Shown: piece by piece, positions 10,701 to 21,514 of the stretch
Layout: each line of letters starts with the position of its first letter
Position numbering within the stretch: the first letter of the stretch is position 1
Assembly: GCA_034687125.1 (NCBI GenBank)
Contig: JAQGBZ010000557.1
Location: forward strand, 1-32,876
From: Neelides folsomi
Lineage: Eukaryota; Arthropoda; Collembola; Neelipleona; Neelidae
Direction of reading: 5' to 3'
DNA length: 32,876 nucleotides
Notes under the pieces: model-generated
What the model was told of the DNA's origin: nothing
The model's database searches: none
Seen by the model: the letters and a program-made list of their open reading frames with translations, nothing else
Program-made: the position numbers and the translations under genes

Positions 10701-13700
10701 TATCCTTCTTTGCATGAGCATTCAAAATCATTCCATGTAACATTGCAGCTTCCATTATTTTTGCATGGATTTTCTTTACAAGAATCGTCCGAAACGACAC
10801 CTCTTTCGACATTAACTCTGCTGTCAAGTAGGCCAAGAGGTTCGCCCATTGAATAGCTCTATTAAAATTAACAAAATAACAAAAATAATAAATAAATTAA
10901 TATAATTATAAATTAATTAATTAATATAATAATATATATTGCACAAGTTAATATTATATTGAAAAATATTGAAAAATATTCGTAAAAATATTATAAACTT
11001 CTTAATGCTCAATAAATAACTTACCGAATTAACAATATCTTCTAATGGATAAAATTCCACAACAAAGCGATGAACATTTCCACTTGCTGGATTTTCATTT
11101 GAGCTCACATTAACTCTCACATCTTGAATAACTCCTTTAAACTGCTTCATTTTAATTCCAACAAGGGGAATGTTTTTAATTTCAATTGTTGGTTGAGCAG
11201 TTACGTCTTCTTCCATGATTGTTCCATCACTCATATTTACAGTTGGTGGAACTCCTCCGATGTACATCACTGTAGGGTTAAATGGCAATGGCCCCGGCTG
11301 CTTCTCTTTCAAACTCTTTCTAAAATGTTCATTTCCATTTACTGAAATTGTAACAAGTCCTTTTTCTCGATGGATTGAAATGAGATGGCGAGAGCCGTCG
11401 TTGACTTGAATTCCCCCTACATTGTAAACTTCTTCTCGGTTTTCGTCCAATTTTGCTAAAATTGCCAATTGCCCATCTTCTTCGACTTGAGCTTTCATAA
11501 ACAACGAGGTTTCTCGGGATTCGTTTCCTAAAAAGAAAATTGTTCCGCGGGGTTCCCTAGTTCTAACAAACATGGAAATATTGAAAGAATTCCCGAATTT
11601 TCTTGACACTTCTGGATGGATTTTAACTTTGGCATATGACAAAGTGATGTTTTCATGACCGAATGTAGCAGCTTCGTAAACTGAAATATATGATAATAAA
11701 TATTAATTATGTAATAAAATATATTAATTATATTAAGACTATATTAAATATGTCCATATTTAAAAAAATGTAATTTTATTTGTATGCAAAATATATTTCA
11801 TTAGTTTATTACCATATTGGCACTTATTTCCAAGATTTGGCCTCTCGCAACTACAAATAAAACTTTGCCACAAATCTTTGCAAACTCCGCGGTTCTCACA
11901 CGGATTTGGATTACATTGGTCATTTCGAACACATCCGATTTTAACATGATTGGCATCGAGACCTGTCGAGACATTGAGATGATCTTCCGGGATGATTTTC
12001 CTCCCATTAATAACAATGTCCTGAATGCAGCCGACAAAGAATTTCGGTCCTTCTTTCTCCAACCAAGGCAATCTCTCATTTGCACCTCCAATAACTGTTC
12101 TATTGAAAACTGTCGAAACATCGTCTTCGTTCGCAATCGGATGAATCGTCTGTTCGGAATTAACCGCCAATGCCACGTGTGTTCGGTTTACGTTGATTGA
12201 TACGGCAGCCCATTGACCATTTGATAAACTACTTCCACTTGAAATCCCTATTAATGTAAATAAAAATTAATTATTTTTAAATACCATTTCAAATAATATA
12301 ATTTATAGATTATATTATAATTAAAAATAATTCAATATTTTTATATTACATGTTTAATCATCGCATGATCAAATTTTAAAGTTTATATGTACAGGGTGGG
12401 TCATAAATATCTTACTTTTTATAAGATTGTTTATTTAAAAAAGAAAGATACTTATTATTACCCTGTATTAAAGTTATATTATTTTTAATTTTTTAAGATA
12501 ATGATTACCTTTAAGATTATTCAAAAGCGATGTTTGCAAATACAATTTTTCGCCATTAAGTGTCAAGGAGTAATAAGTGACTCCGTATCCAGTGACAACA
12601 AGAACATTTGAAAGTGTTGTTCTGAATCTAAAGCGAAGTTCGTAACTTTCCATCGCTGCTCCGCGTTGTGTTGGCAAACTTACAATGTCCACTTTTCCAG
12701 CGCCGTCAAAAGAAAGCGTAGTGTTTTTTTCACAAATTTCGCCAGAAAATCCCTGAATGCAATCACAGGTGTATATGTGTTGTCCGTCAACATAGGAAGG
12801 ATTGCAAGTTCCGTTGTTCATGCAAGGGGAATTGTCGCAAGCAATCAATTTGGTTGAGCAGTTTTTATCTCCATATCCAGGCAAACACGTGCATTCATAG
12901 TCGTTAACTAAATCTTTACATCTGAAAGTATTTTCATTTGGGGGATAGCATGGACTATAACGAAGACATTCGTTGATTTCAAGTTCACATCTCGTTCCTT
13001 AATTAAAAATAGTCATTTAATTATTAATTAAATTATTTTATATTGTGAAAATTTATGTTTAAATTTTATACATAATTGTACTTTTAAAAATATTTAATTT
13101 TACATTAATTTAAATTATTTAAATCTACAGGAACTACTGTAAATTACAAAGTGAAATTATCTATAAACCTTCGAATCCATGCGGGCAAGAGCAAGTATAG
13201 CTATCAACTCCATCTTCACATTTTCCTCTTTCGCAAGGATTTTCTGCACAGTCGTTAATGTTATTTCTGCAGTCAGTTCCGTTGAATCCTCGTTTACATT
13301 CACACATATAACCAAAGGCATTTTCAAATGAGAAATCAGAACTAAATTCACGCCGAATTTCTGTATTCTCCGTCTGCAATTAAAAACAAATTAAAAATTA
13401 ATTAAATAAATAAATCAAGATATTAATCTTACATAGTGTTAAAATTTAAAAAAAAATATAATGATAAATAGCTTTTTTAGTTAATAAGTCAATATTCTTA
13501 TTTTATAATAAAATATAAGTAAGTAAATATATAAATCATATTTATAAAATTAAAGTAAATATATAAGTATACATATTTTTATATTTATGATAAATTGGTA
13601 TAGTGTTTTTGCTGATAGAAAAATTCATAAATAAAAATCCATACATAAGCATCAATTCCTCCATTGTATAATTCCATTCTTGATTTTTCATAACAAGCTG

Positions 13701-16700
13701 CGCCGCCGAATTCCTGATTATTCGCTTGATATCTCGAAATATCCCTAATGTCGATATTGCAAGGATTTTCCCCGCATTCCTTAATGTCATTACTGCAATT
13801 TTTCCCGTCATATCCAGGATAGCAATTGCAACTGTAACCTTTTATCATGTCAATGCAGTTGGCTCCATTTTCGCAATTCAAATTGTTTTCACAGTCATCA
13901 ACATTTTGTTCGCAGGTTTCTCCTTCAAATCCAGTCTCTTCACAGTTACATTCAAACTTGTTAACTTTATCAAGACAAGTTCCATTGTTTTTGCACGGGG
14001 CAGGATCGCACTCATTAATATTAACGTCGCAATTACGCCCGGTGTAGCCAGGAATGCACTCGCAGCTATAATTAGCGATCAGGTCGTGGCAAAGAGCGCC
14101 ATTTTGACATGGGTTTGAAAGACATTCGTCTTTGTCTTTTTCGCACGTTTTACCTTCAAATCCTTCAGTACATTGGCAGCTAAAACAAAAATCAATTTAT
14201 TAAGTTTATTATAAATTATAATAATGCCGGAATTGTTTGAACTTTTAGACTACTTATACTGGGTGGGCCATAAGTATCGTTCTTTTTTTATAAGATTGGT
14301 TATTTAAAAAAGAAATATGCTTATGGCCCACCCTGTAAACAGATTACACTGTTATAATTTAATTGTAAGTACATTGTTATATAATTTATAATTACATAAT
14401 TTATAACTTACTCGAATCCATTAAGTCTGTCATTGCAGGTCGCTCCATTTAGGCAGGGATTTGATAAACATTCATTAAAATCAATTTCGCAATGATCCCC
14501 TGAATATCCCGGACGGCAGTAACAATTATATGAAACGTTGTCGCTAGTTTTAATACACAAAGCTCCATTTTGGCACGGTTGGCTCACACATTTGTCTTCA
14601 ATTCCCACTGAAGATCTTTCTGTGCAATTTTCCCCACTGAACCCACCAGGGCAAATACATCTATAAGTTAATTCCTCTCTTGAATTCCCCACAAGATCAT
14701 TTACTTGACAAGTTCCTCCATTTGCACAATGACATCTGTCAATTGTCGGAGTTGATTGGAGATCTTCAAAGGTTTGACTGAACTTGGAAGAATTGTCGAT
14801 TTCAAATTCGCAAAAACTTCCATCGTGTGCTGGTCCACATACACAGTCATTGTTCATTTGAGTCTCGTTGCTAACACATTCAGCCTCGTTTTTACAATTG
14901 TGACATTCTTTAAATTCATGATCGTGACAATCTTGGAGCTCATGTGGCCATTCTGGATATTCCATGTCACATCCCTCGCTCACTTTCCCGCCAAATAACT
15001 TTTCAACAAATGTTGGCGGATTTCCTTCTAAGGGAATTGCAGAAACGCAGCCGAGAAAACCATCAAAGAATCTGAATTTGGATTGGAGAATATCTTTTGA
15101 ATCGATGAGGATCGTGTCCCGACCCTCGTCATGTAATGTAATAGAAGAGCCGTTGAAGACAATTGAATGCCAAAAAGAGTCAGCTACATGATGAAATTGG
15201 GAGGTTTCTTTTTCTCCGCTTTTTGACGTTTTTTCATAAGTTAAATTTCCATCTTCAGAAATTCTCACAGAAAAGTTGCTCTAAAATTCAAAATTCAAAA
15301 TAAATTAGATATTTAACATTTTCATTTCACATCATCATTATTATAACAAAATATGAATATATAACTAATATAACAAAATATTATAACATCATCATTTCAT
15401 TTCTTATTTTTCCTAAATATATGAATTGGAAACGGGATGTATTGAAAAAATAATAAAAATTTTAGTGAGATGTAAAAGGTAGTGTGGGTTGTAGAATAAC
15501 TGTACTTAAAGAATACCACATTTGATCTCAACATCTCAACTATGTAACTACATTTCACCCAAATCTTTTCAAAGAAAAGAAGTGTCAATTGAAGTCAATT
15601 CCTAGGAAAAGATATATAAAGAATGGTCACGGTAATGAACGGTCATTATTGTATAATGAAATGAAGGGTTTAGTAGTTGCATTTATTACTTTAAGCTTAT
15701 ATTTCATAATAATATTTTATTTTATTTATTTAAAGACATGAAAAGAAACTGTAAGCTGAATTTCAACTTTTAAATCCATTAGATAAAAAATTTTACTTGT
15801 GCATCTTAAATTTCAAATCTTACATTTCAGGTTAATGTAACATAAAATGTAAGTTAGTAGGCCATTGGCCAACGAGAAAAAATTTCAATTTCATTTTATT
15901 CAATAAAATCATTCCACTCTCAAATCTCTGTTTTACTACCAATTTAATTATACAATAAAACTGATTATTGAAAGGATTAATGAATTAAAATGATCTTTTG
16001 GAATTGCATTTTGAATATCTAAATTCCTCAAAACTTACATTTTAATTGTAAAAAATCATTGAAATGGAATATATACAGCACCTATGTAGTTTCAAAATTG
16101 TAATAGAATATTATTGCTTATTCTATATAATTAATGTTTTAAAATAAAATGTTTTATGTAATATCTCTGAAGTTGGTAAACGAATCTTCTTAATTTTCTT
16201 GTGATAATTACATATATGTGATGAACATACCATATAAATTTCATTTAAATCGATTGGCGGGTTCAAAAGTTATTAGATGTTACAGTTTTCAACAATTCTT
16301 TTTATTTCAAATTTCACTTTCACTATGTTCATCACATATATGTAATTATCACATAAGAAAATTAAGAAGATTCGTTTACCAACTTCAGAGATATTACATA
16401 AAACATAGGTGCAGGTTTCGTTGGAACGCTCCTCGTATTATACATAACATAATAAATAAATACTTATACTGTAAATAGATTATATTTATTTGGTTTTTAT
16501 TAATAAAACAAGGTTTAAAATATTCAGGTCAAATAAAGTGGTTCAATTACATATTTGTATATTTTTATCCATCCAAGCATAGTCGAATAAAAATTTAGCA
16601 TAAATATTTGATAATAAAATTAAAACTAATGAATATTTTTTAAATAATTGGATATTGAATTTCGTAAATGTATTAGTAAAGCTACTTAAATATTTTAAAT

Positions 16701-19700
16701 TGAAAAAATGAAACCAATGTTGTACAGAAACTAACTAATATATAACATTTATTTTGACAAAATTAGCAATAACATAAGTATTACTAATCTTATTCTTATT
16801 TTTTTTATTTTGAAAAATTAAACTAAAATGTCAAATAGTTGATCTAATTTCGTGGATAAGCAATTTGAAAAAAATAAAAAGCTTTCAAATCACGATAGAG
16901 GAATTCCCATCCTTTATTTCATATCATTTGACCATCTCACCCTTCAATGTATTCAAAAAAGATGATCTGATAAAGAAGTCTCCTTCCTTCACATGTAGCT
17001 CATTAGAGTTTGAAAGTTATTGGGAACATGAATGGAATCGTGATTGGCGGAGTTATAATGTGAAATGTGAACTAGGCTACCCAAGGGAGATTCAACCTCA
17101 CGCGTGGAAAATTGAACATTATTTTACCATTTTCAATTTAGAGCAATAAGTGAGAATTCCATTGTGAATTTGTAGTTTCTAGTCCATTGATTCTCTTTCA
17201 ATCAAAACTGAATCTCAATTACTAATTAAATATTCAAATACCCCGCTATTCAATTTTTGCACAAACCTACTTTCCCATTTTTACCTTTTATTATTATTAT
17301 TATATCAATTGAAAAATATGTAGGATAAAAGTAGGTAGGATTTATATAGGAATTGTTTAATAATTTGAAAGCATTTTGATTTACATTGTAAAATAGAATT
17401 CCCGATGAGCACAATGTCTTGAACGAGAGAGTGAAGGGTTGGAGGGTCGAAGCGTTGAAGACTCTTTTTTCCCTCGCGAGACCATCGATGAAAATACCGC
17501 TATGGACGCTATGATTCTCACAAATTCCTTCTGCGATGTACAAAAGGGTGACGAATAGAAGACGGAGATTCGTATAACCCAAACACTTTAACAATTTGTC
17601 TAAAATAAACAAATAAAATAATTAGTACATATTTAAATATTTATTATACATATTATTATAATACTCTACAATTATGTATATAGAAAATATTAATTTGAAA
17701 TTATGAATTATATTCCAAGAATAAATATTATTCTACAGGGTGGGCCATAAGTATCTTTCTTTTTTATACAATTATTTATTTAAAAAAGAAAGATACTTAT
17801 GGCCCACCCTGTGCAAGTAGTTCTATTTCTATTATATTAAAGAAGGACTTAAATGCATTTAAACTTTAAAGTTAGCAGTATATCCTTAAATACTTCTCTA
17901 TAAAATAATAATAAGTACTTATTATTATTTTATACTTATATAAAGTACAATTTGCTAAGGTGTAATTTTCCATTTGCCAATGTCGGGGAATTATAAAAGA
18001 GCGGAAATGCGTGGATAATTTTAAACTCTCCCTTTCTTTGAATTTGTTGGATCTTCTGAATTCGTCTCACTTCCTCTTACGTCTTACATGACAACATTGG
18101 ATTTTTAAACGATCCATGACAAACGGACAAGAATCACGAGAAAGTCCAAAATTCCCATTCCCATCATAGTAAATATAACTTATATTATATTTATAAAGAT
18201 TCCTCAACGCGGAAGGTCCAAAAGATAAAAACTCATTTTTCCCTTCAATTCCCCATTTCGCTTTGTTAGAGCCATTTAAACCATTTATTGGCCTTTGTCA
18301 ACACATTGCAAAAATGAGATAAAATGTTTTTAAGCGGGAGAAGATTAACTTTGTTCAGCAAATTGAACATTGTTAGATGATAATGAGACCATTTTTCAAA
18401 ATTCCCCTTCGATTTGTCTTTTTATAGAAATGGGATTGACGGGTTCATCACGGCCAACGCTACTTAGAAGTTAAATGGAAGTTAAATAGTAAAATGGTGT
18501 TTGGATTGAACAAAGCATTCGAGTGGATTAATCAGCCCTATAGTTCATTTCACGCTCATGTAAAGCAATGTGTGGGAATGGAGAAGAAATTCCGTTTGGA
18601 GACGTGACGACTCAATGACTCAATGAATGAGATGACAAATGAAGGAGGAACGCGGAGGAACTCAACGGCAATTTATAATAAAACCAACGGCGCTTCCCTA
18701 TATTATCTTTAAACAATTTAGCGCTATAGTGTCAAATACATGAGCAATGAATGCCGACTTTATATATATATATATATATATATACATCTATACCACACTT
18801 GTAAATTCCTATCACTATCACACATATGGCCTTTAAAAAGCATTTGGCTTTAAAGGAAGTCAACTCATCGTTTCATGCACGAAAAAAAATATTTGTTGTG
18901 GAATTGTCATAAGAATAAGTTTTAGCTTTTAAGCGCCTTAACCTTTCTTTACTTTTAATGACTTAACGCTCATTTCCGGAATGAGAAAAACAAGCGCTTC
19001 ACCCTTCAAGAATAAATTGGATATTGCGGACTGCGATTGGGGAAAATTACACAAAAAGACGCCTACTCAAACTATGCCAATGATCACACGTATGCAAATA
19101 ACAACACATGTTCCGTTTCAATTGGCAAATTATACTTCTCCAGGAAATGCGTAATTTTAAAGTGGTAAGTTTTTAAATTGAACATCCAAGGTTTACTTTA
19201 ACGGAACATGCGTTATTATTTTGCCATGATATTTTGTATTTATTTAGGGCTGGAAATACCATATACTTGTATTCAGATATTTCATATTTTTAAAAATTCT
19301 ATATTGTATCTCTTTTCCATACATTGTATTGAAATTATTTATTTAATGTATTGTATTTGTAATTTGTAATTTTATGGCTGTTAATGTTAATTTTATAACT
19401 AATTTTATTAAAAGTAAAAGCATTCACTTTCAATCGCAATAATACTAATGTTAATTAAACTAACACAGTCAATGCATCGAATTTTTGATAATGAAAGTAG
19501 GTAATAAAGATAAGGAAATATCTTTTTACATTTTACATAAATAGGTATATAAAGTATATCTTTTATGTTTAAAAGAAAATAAGAATAATGATAAAAGAAG
19601 AAAATATTTCCTGAAATGACATTGTATACATGTTCCGTTTCCCTTCTGTTTCTCGCAGGTAAACAATGTAATGTAGGTATACTTACTTTTAGTACATACC

Positions 19701-20897
19701 TCAAATATGCATATAAATGATAGCGATAATTGGATTTGTTTAACCTACTCCGCGAACTCATTCCCAAAGAAATTACCCATATTCCATTTAAATAATAATA
19801 ATTTCCTGGGATTTAATTAATTCTAATTTCACACCATTAAGGTAACGAAATGGAGGTTGATCATGAAGGAATTTGAACTTCAAAAGAAAGTAATATTTTC
19901 ACTTCTTTTTAAACCATCCAATTTGGAAATAGAAATCTTATCTACAAATCACAATATTACCAATGCGGACAAAATTTGAATTATTCTGCATAATTGGGTT
20001 ATTTTATGACATTGACGTATTTGTGCTAATTATTTCATTGGAGAATTGAAAATCCTTTTAAGTGAATTCATAAAAAGGATAACTTCGGAATAAAAAAGGA
20101 AAATGAGGATTGATACGAATGAGCGAAGATGTGGAACAATCTTTGAATGGTATTTCACACATTGAATGAATAAATAAATAACTATGTAAATACTGTACCG
20201 AATTGTTCATTTTTGAAATATATTGACATAAGAGAAATTTTAACATTTGCCAATCGGTCATTGTAATAAACTTAAAGAATATCAATATTAAAAGATTTGT
20301 CAAATAAATTTCAGATTTCGCTAAATATAAAGTATAGGTATGGTCTGATTTTATGATTTTATTCACTTAACTAACTAATGCAATAATAAAGCATAACTTG
20401 GATTCGCCAATTTAACATTAAACTTTCTATCATTCAATCACACTTATTCTTAATGTATTATTTTTATATGTACATACATACCTATTTATACAATAGCAAA
20501 CCTCTCAATGCCCAATATAATGCATACATTACATACAGATAGGTATATACCGTACATAGGTATGAATTTTTGTTTCAAGTTTTAATAATATTAATAGTCC
20601 ACTTATTTATTTATTTTGAAATTAAAAGCTAAACCAACTGATCTATCATTTAACATGTCAACATGTTTATTGATAAGCTTCCATTATTCTGGGAATAATG
20701 TCGCTAAATTACTTTTTATTATCTCTTTCTAATGTAATTGTATATTTTTATACATATTATTACACATGTTAATATAGGGCTAGGGCTATATAAAAATTAT
20801 ATGTAAAATAACAAAATTTCTATAGAATACATATTTTACATAAATAATAAATATAAGATATATTCATAAAATTTCAATGCTTACCTTTTGATTTCAT
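7220..20897 (-). CDS. crb: Crumbs, apical polarity transmembrane protein (complete, 14 exons)
   Basis: Crumbs is a single-pass apical membrane protein that organises epithelial polarity with Stardust/PALS1, PATJ, Par-6 and aPKC, and feeds into Hippo signalling through Expanded. The coding sequence joins, in transcript order, 20897-20885, 17599-17385, 15280-14412, 14179-13645, 13373-13169, 12997-12509, 12247-11813, 11680-11025, 10858-10503, 10353-9603, 9483-9380, 8550-8321, 8096-7857 and 7752-7220. All junctions are GT-AG and every phase agrees, giving 1877 codons including the stop. Domain order: signal peptide (about 15-30), LamG-like (about 50-170), EGF-like repeats (about 200-690), LamG, EGF, LamG, 1-2 EGF, LamG, about 8 EGF, membrane helix (about 1813-1836), cytoplasmic tail. 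The tail keeps the FERM-binding region (RGVYSPS) and the PDZ-binding end PPPEERLI, which identify the gene. There are about 20 EGF repeats, fewer than I recall for Drosophila Crumbs. The first coding exon is the least certain part. Confidence 0.95.
7857..8096 (-). CDS. crb: crb exon 13: EGF-like repeats
   Basis: It opens after TTTTCTTATAG with [13 protein letters not shown] and carries two EGF repeats, one of them [14 protein letters not shown]. The donor GAAG|GTATTT leaves one base, so both neighbouring EGF repeats are split by introns at their GYEG loop. Confidence 0.93.
8150..8230. ncRNA. Intronic near-perfect hairpin, pre-miRNA-like
   Basis: Arms 8150-8175 and 8205-8230 are complementary over 26 bp with one mismatch. 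CCTT/AAGG pairing extends the stem towards the loop, for about 35-39 paired positions in 81 nt. It lies wholly inside the crumbs intron 8097-8320. No TA or longer target-site duplication flanks it, unlike the MITEs of this window. The shape fits a microRNA precursor on either strand, but I do not recognise a known mature sequence. A small unclassified foldback element is the alternative. Confidence 0.45.
8321..8550 (-). CDS. crb: crb exon 12: EGF-like repeats
   Basis: The acceptor is AAATTTTAG. It encodes [19 protein letters not shown] and a second repeat with [13 protein letters not shown]. The donor CAAG|GTAAAT leaves one base. Both repeats keep all six cysteines once joined to exon 13. Confidence 0.93.
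9380..9483 (-). CDS. crb: crb exon 11: short exon, one calcium-binding-type EGF
   Basis: A 104-bp exon between acceptor ATAAATAG and donor AAG|GTAAAA. It reads [19 protein letters not shown]. The DINEC start and later aromatic position fit a calcium-binding EGF. The upstream neighbour ends in phase 0 and the downstream one supplies the missing base of an Arg codon. Confidence 0.92.
9603..10353 (-). CDS. crb: crb exon 10: fourth LamG domain plus EGF
   Basis: The acceptor is TTATTTTAG. The exon begins [20 protein letters not shown] and continues through a full laminin-G fold, including a cysteine near [11 protein letters not shown]. It closes with an EGF repeat ([16 protein letters not shown]). 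The donor GCGAG|GTTTGT has a weak +3 position, but it joins in frame to exon 11 at EVC/EDINEC-type spacing. Confidence 0.92.
10503..10858 (-). CDS. crb: crb exon 9: EGF and start of fourth LamG
   Basis: The acceptor is TTTTAATAG. It encodes [14 protein letters not shown], an EGF repeat ([14 protein letters not shown]), a short cysteine-rich module and the first LamG strand ([11 protein letters not shown]). The donor TTTAG|GTAAGG leaves two bases. Confidence 0.93.
11025..11680 (-). CDS. crb: crb exon 8: third LamG domain
   Basis: The acceptor is TATATTTCAG. It holds nearly the whole LamG domain, with strands such as [20 protein letters not shown] and [18 protein letters not shown]. It ends at the strong donor TCG|GTAAGT in phase 0. 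Confidence 0.94.
11813..12247 (-). CDS. crb: crb exon 7: second half of second LamG plus EGF
   Basis: The acceptor is ACATTAATAG. The LamG continues with [20 protein letters not shown], then a C-terminal cysteine ([13 protein letters not shown]). An EGF repeat ([14 protein letters not shown]) and the donor TATG|GTAATA follow. Confidence 0.94.
12392..12465. mobile_element. Hairpin MITE, copy 1
   Basis: A foldback element with ends CAGGGTGGG...CCCTG, flanked by TA on both sides. The right inner arm matches the family (AAAAAAGAAAGATACTTAT). The arms have diverged (CATAAATATC on the left). It sits in the crumbs intron 12248-12508. Confidence 0.75.
12509..12997 (-). CDS. crb: crb exon 6: EGF repeats and start of second LamG
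   Basis: The acceptor is TTTTAATTAAG. EGF repeats [19 protein letters not shown] and [14 protein letters not shown] lead into a LamG domain ([12 protein letters not shown], then [18 protein letters not shown]). The donor AAAG|GTAATC splits the LamG domain. Confidence 0.94.
13169..13373 (-). CDS. crb: crb exon 5: EGF repeats
   Basis: The acceptor is TTTTTAATTGCAG. It completes the interrupted EGF begun in exon 4 ([16 protein letters not shown]) and adds [20 protein letters not shown]. The donor GAAG|GTTTAT is the least standard in the gene, but the join to exon 6 restores GFEGTRCE. Confidence 0.92.
13645..14179 (-). CDS. crb: crb exon 4: EGF repeats including one with a long insertion
   Basis: The acceptor is TTTTGTTTTAG. 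Four regular EGF repeats (for example [14 protein letters not shown] and [15 protein letters not shown]) are followed by an irregular one (KECGENPCN). Its cysteines are separated by a long stretch rich in charged residues, and it is finished in exon 5. The exon ends at TTAT|GTATGG in phase 0. Confidence 0.93.
14259..14335. mobile_element. Hairpin MITE, copy 2
   Basis: Ends C(T)GGGTGGGCCATAAG...TATGGCCCACCCTG, flanked by TA on both sides. It lies in the crumbs intron 14180-14411. The arms differ at two or three inner positions. Confidence 0.85.
14412..15280 (-). CDS. crb: crb exon 3: remainder of N-terminal LamG and first EGF repeats
   Basis: The acceptor is TTGAATTTTAG, phase 0. [17 protein letters not shown] continues the LamG strand ending GILFYN in exon 2. 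[16 protein letters not shown] and [16 protein letters not shown] complete the fold. EGF-like repeats follow ([34 protein letters not shown]). The strong donor TCGA|GTAAGT leaves two bases. Confidence 0.94.
16079..16411. repeat. Large inverted repeat with about 80-bp arms
   Basis: The left arm 16150-16229 and right arm 16324-16405 are reverse complements with only a 2-nt indel. About 94 nt of unique loop separates them. Shorter outer complementarity (GCACCTATG at 16079-16087; CATAGGTGC at 16403-16411) suggests the original arms were longer and that about 62 bp differs between them. It lies in crumbs intron 15281-17384. The loop has a TTTCATTTAAATCGAT stretch of the kind seen in insect interspersed repeats. 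Confidence 0.8.
17385..17599 (-). CDS. crb: crb exon 2: signal peptide and start of N-terminal LamG
   Basis: After TTTGTTTATTTTAG it reads [20 protein letters not shown], a hydrophobic signal segment, then [14 protein letters not shown] and a LamG-like start [20 protein letters not shown]. It ends FYN at donor CAAT|GTAAAT in phase 0, which fits exon 3. There is no in-frame ATG, so an upstream exon must supply the start. Confidence 0.85.
17736..17811. mobile_element. Hairpin MITE, copy 3 (perfect 31-bp stem)
   Basis: The best-preserved copy: two 31-bp arms that are exact reverse complements around a 14-nt loop, total 76 bp. TA precedes it; TG follows. It lies in crumbs intron 17600-20884. Perfect arms imply a young insertion or arm-to-arm gene conversion. 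Confidence 0.9.
18761..18784. repeat. (TA)n microsatellite
   Basis: Twelve uninterrupted TA units within crumbs intron 17600-20884. Confidence 0.95.
19940..20083. repeat. Dispersed 145-bp repeat, copy A
   Basis: Shares about 90% identity by eye with 31019-31164 in the same orientation, with the common core GCATAATTGGGTTATTTTAT. No terminal inverted repeats or coding sequence are apparent. It lies in the long first intron of crumbs. Confidence 0.8.
20885..20897 (-). CDS. crb: crb exon 1: candidate start exon (MKSK)
   Basis: Thirteen coding bases, ATGAAATCAAAAG, precede the consensus donor G|GTAAGC. The single leftover base joins exon 2 to give [20 protein letters not shown], a good charged n-region before the signal helix. 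An upstream ATG in the same leader (20918) is in the wrong phase. Identification rests on phase, donor quality and plausibility, so transcript support would settle it. Confidence 0.55.
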
Positions 20898-21340
20898 TTT
20901 TAAATATATTTTTTGACATGCCGGGTTTTCTTTCAGGTTTGTTCTCAAGGGTTGAAATAGGAGAAGGGGTAAAAAGGGGGAGTTTTCCTAAACTACAAAA
21001 GGCACATTGACACTTCTCTTTGGAATCAACTTCAAATCTTCACATCTTGAAGGTTCGTTTAACAATATTAAATAAATATCACTTTACAATTAAGACCCTC
21101 ACATGTTTAACAAACTTCACTTTAACTTTACTTTAAAATGTCAGTTATGTAAAAAGAAGATCTTAAAATTGATAATTGTGAAAGTTTTATAATTTAAAAT
21201 ATTTCGTGGATATAAATTCCAGTATAAAAATACTCTTAATAAATATATAATCTTCTAAATATATAATATCTATTTGTTTTAATAATTTAACAAATCCCTT
21301 TTGGATCTGTAATTAAATAAAAAATGGAAATCTGGACGGT
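20898..21340 (-). promoter_or_regulatory. Probable crb 5' leader and promoter region
   Basis: Upstream of the candidate crb start. The leader side has a purine-rich patch (GGAGAAGGGGTAAAAAGGGG at 20960-20979). No clear TATA box or initiator could be assigned. Confidence 0.3.
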
Positions 21341-21441
21341 AAATTGATCACAGAGATATTCGTTGGGGGGATTGGTCCTCTCGAGATGAGGAAAGAAAGG
21401 GAAGTGGAGGAATAATGGGAATGGCATTTGAGGCGAGGCAG

Positions 21442-21514
21442 CAGGTGAAGCTTCCAACCCCAACCACCTACACCGGAGATTCATTAAGGATTTAAGCAGG
21501 TGAGGCTCCACCTG
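21442..21514. promoter_or_regulatory. Cluster of three CAGGTG/CACCTG E-boxes
   Basis: E-boxes lie at 21442-21447, 21497-21502 and 21509-21514. The last two form an inverted pair GCAGGTG-6 nt-CACCTGC. The cluster sits in an unusually GC-rich patch (about 21350-21530), 0.5-0.6 kb upstream of the candidate crb start. CAGGTG is the core bound by Snail/ZEB/Scratch-type zinc fingers and some bHLH factors. Confidence 0.4.

Noticed and set aside
7478..15191. Many plus-strand and alternate-frame open stretches over crumbs
   Set aside because: They are shadows of the crumbs exons. The minus-strand frames carry EGF cysteine spacing, LamG strands and consistent splice phases.
16218..16478. 86-codon frame crossing the large inverted repeat
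   Set aside because: Its open length comes from repeat DNA, and it shows no protein-like composition.
16865..17149. 94-codon plus-strand frame in crumbs intron 2
   Set aside because: TTG start with no domain. Less AT-rich than its surroundings, so it could hide a relic, but nothing identifies it.
19690..19767. Candidate crumbs first exon starting [12 protein letters not shown] with donors GAG|GTATGT or AAAA|GTAAGT
   Set aside because: Neither donor leaves the single base needed by crumbs exon 2; the 20885-20897 exon does.
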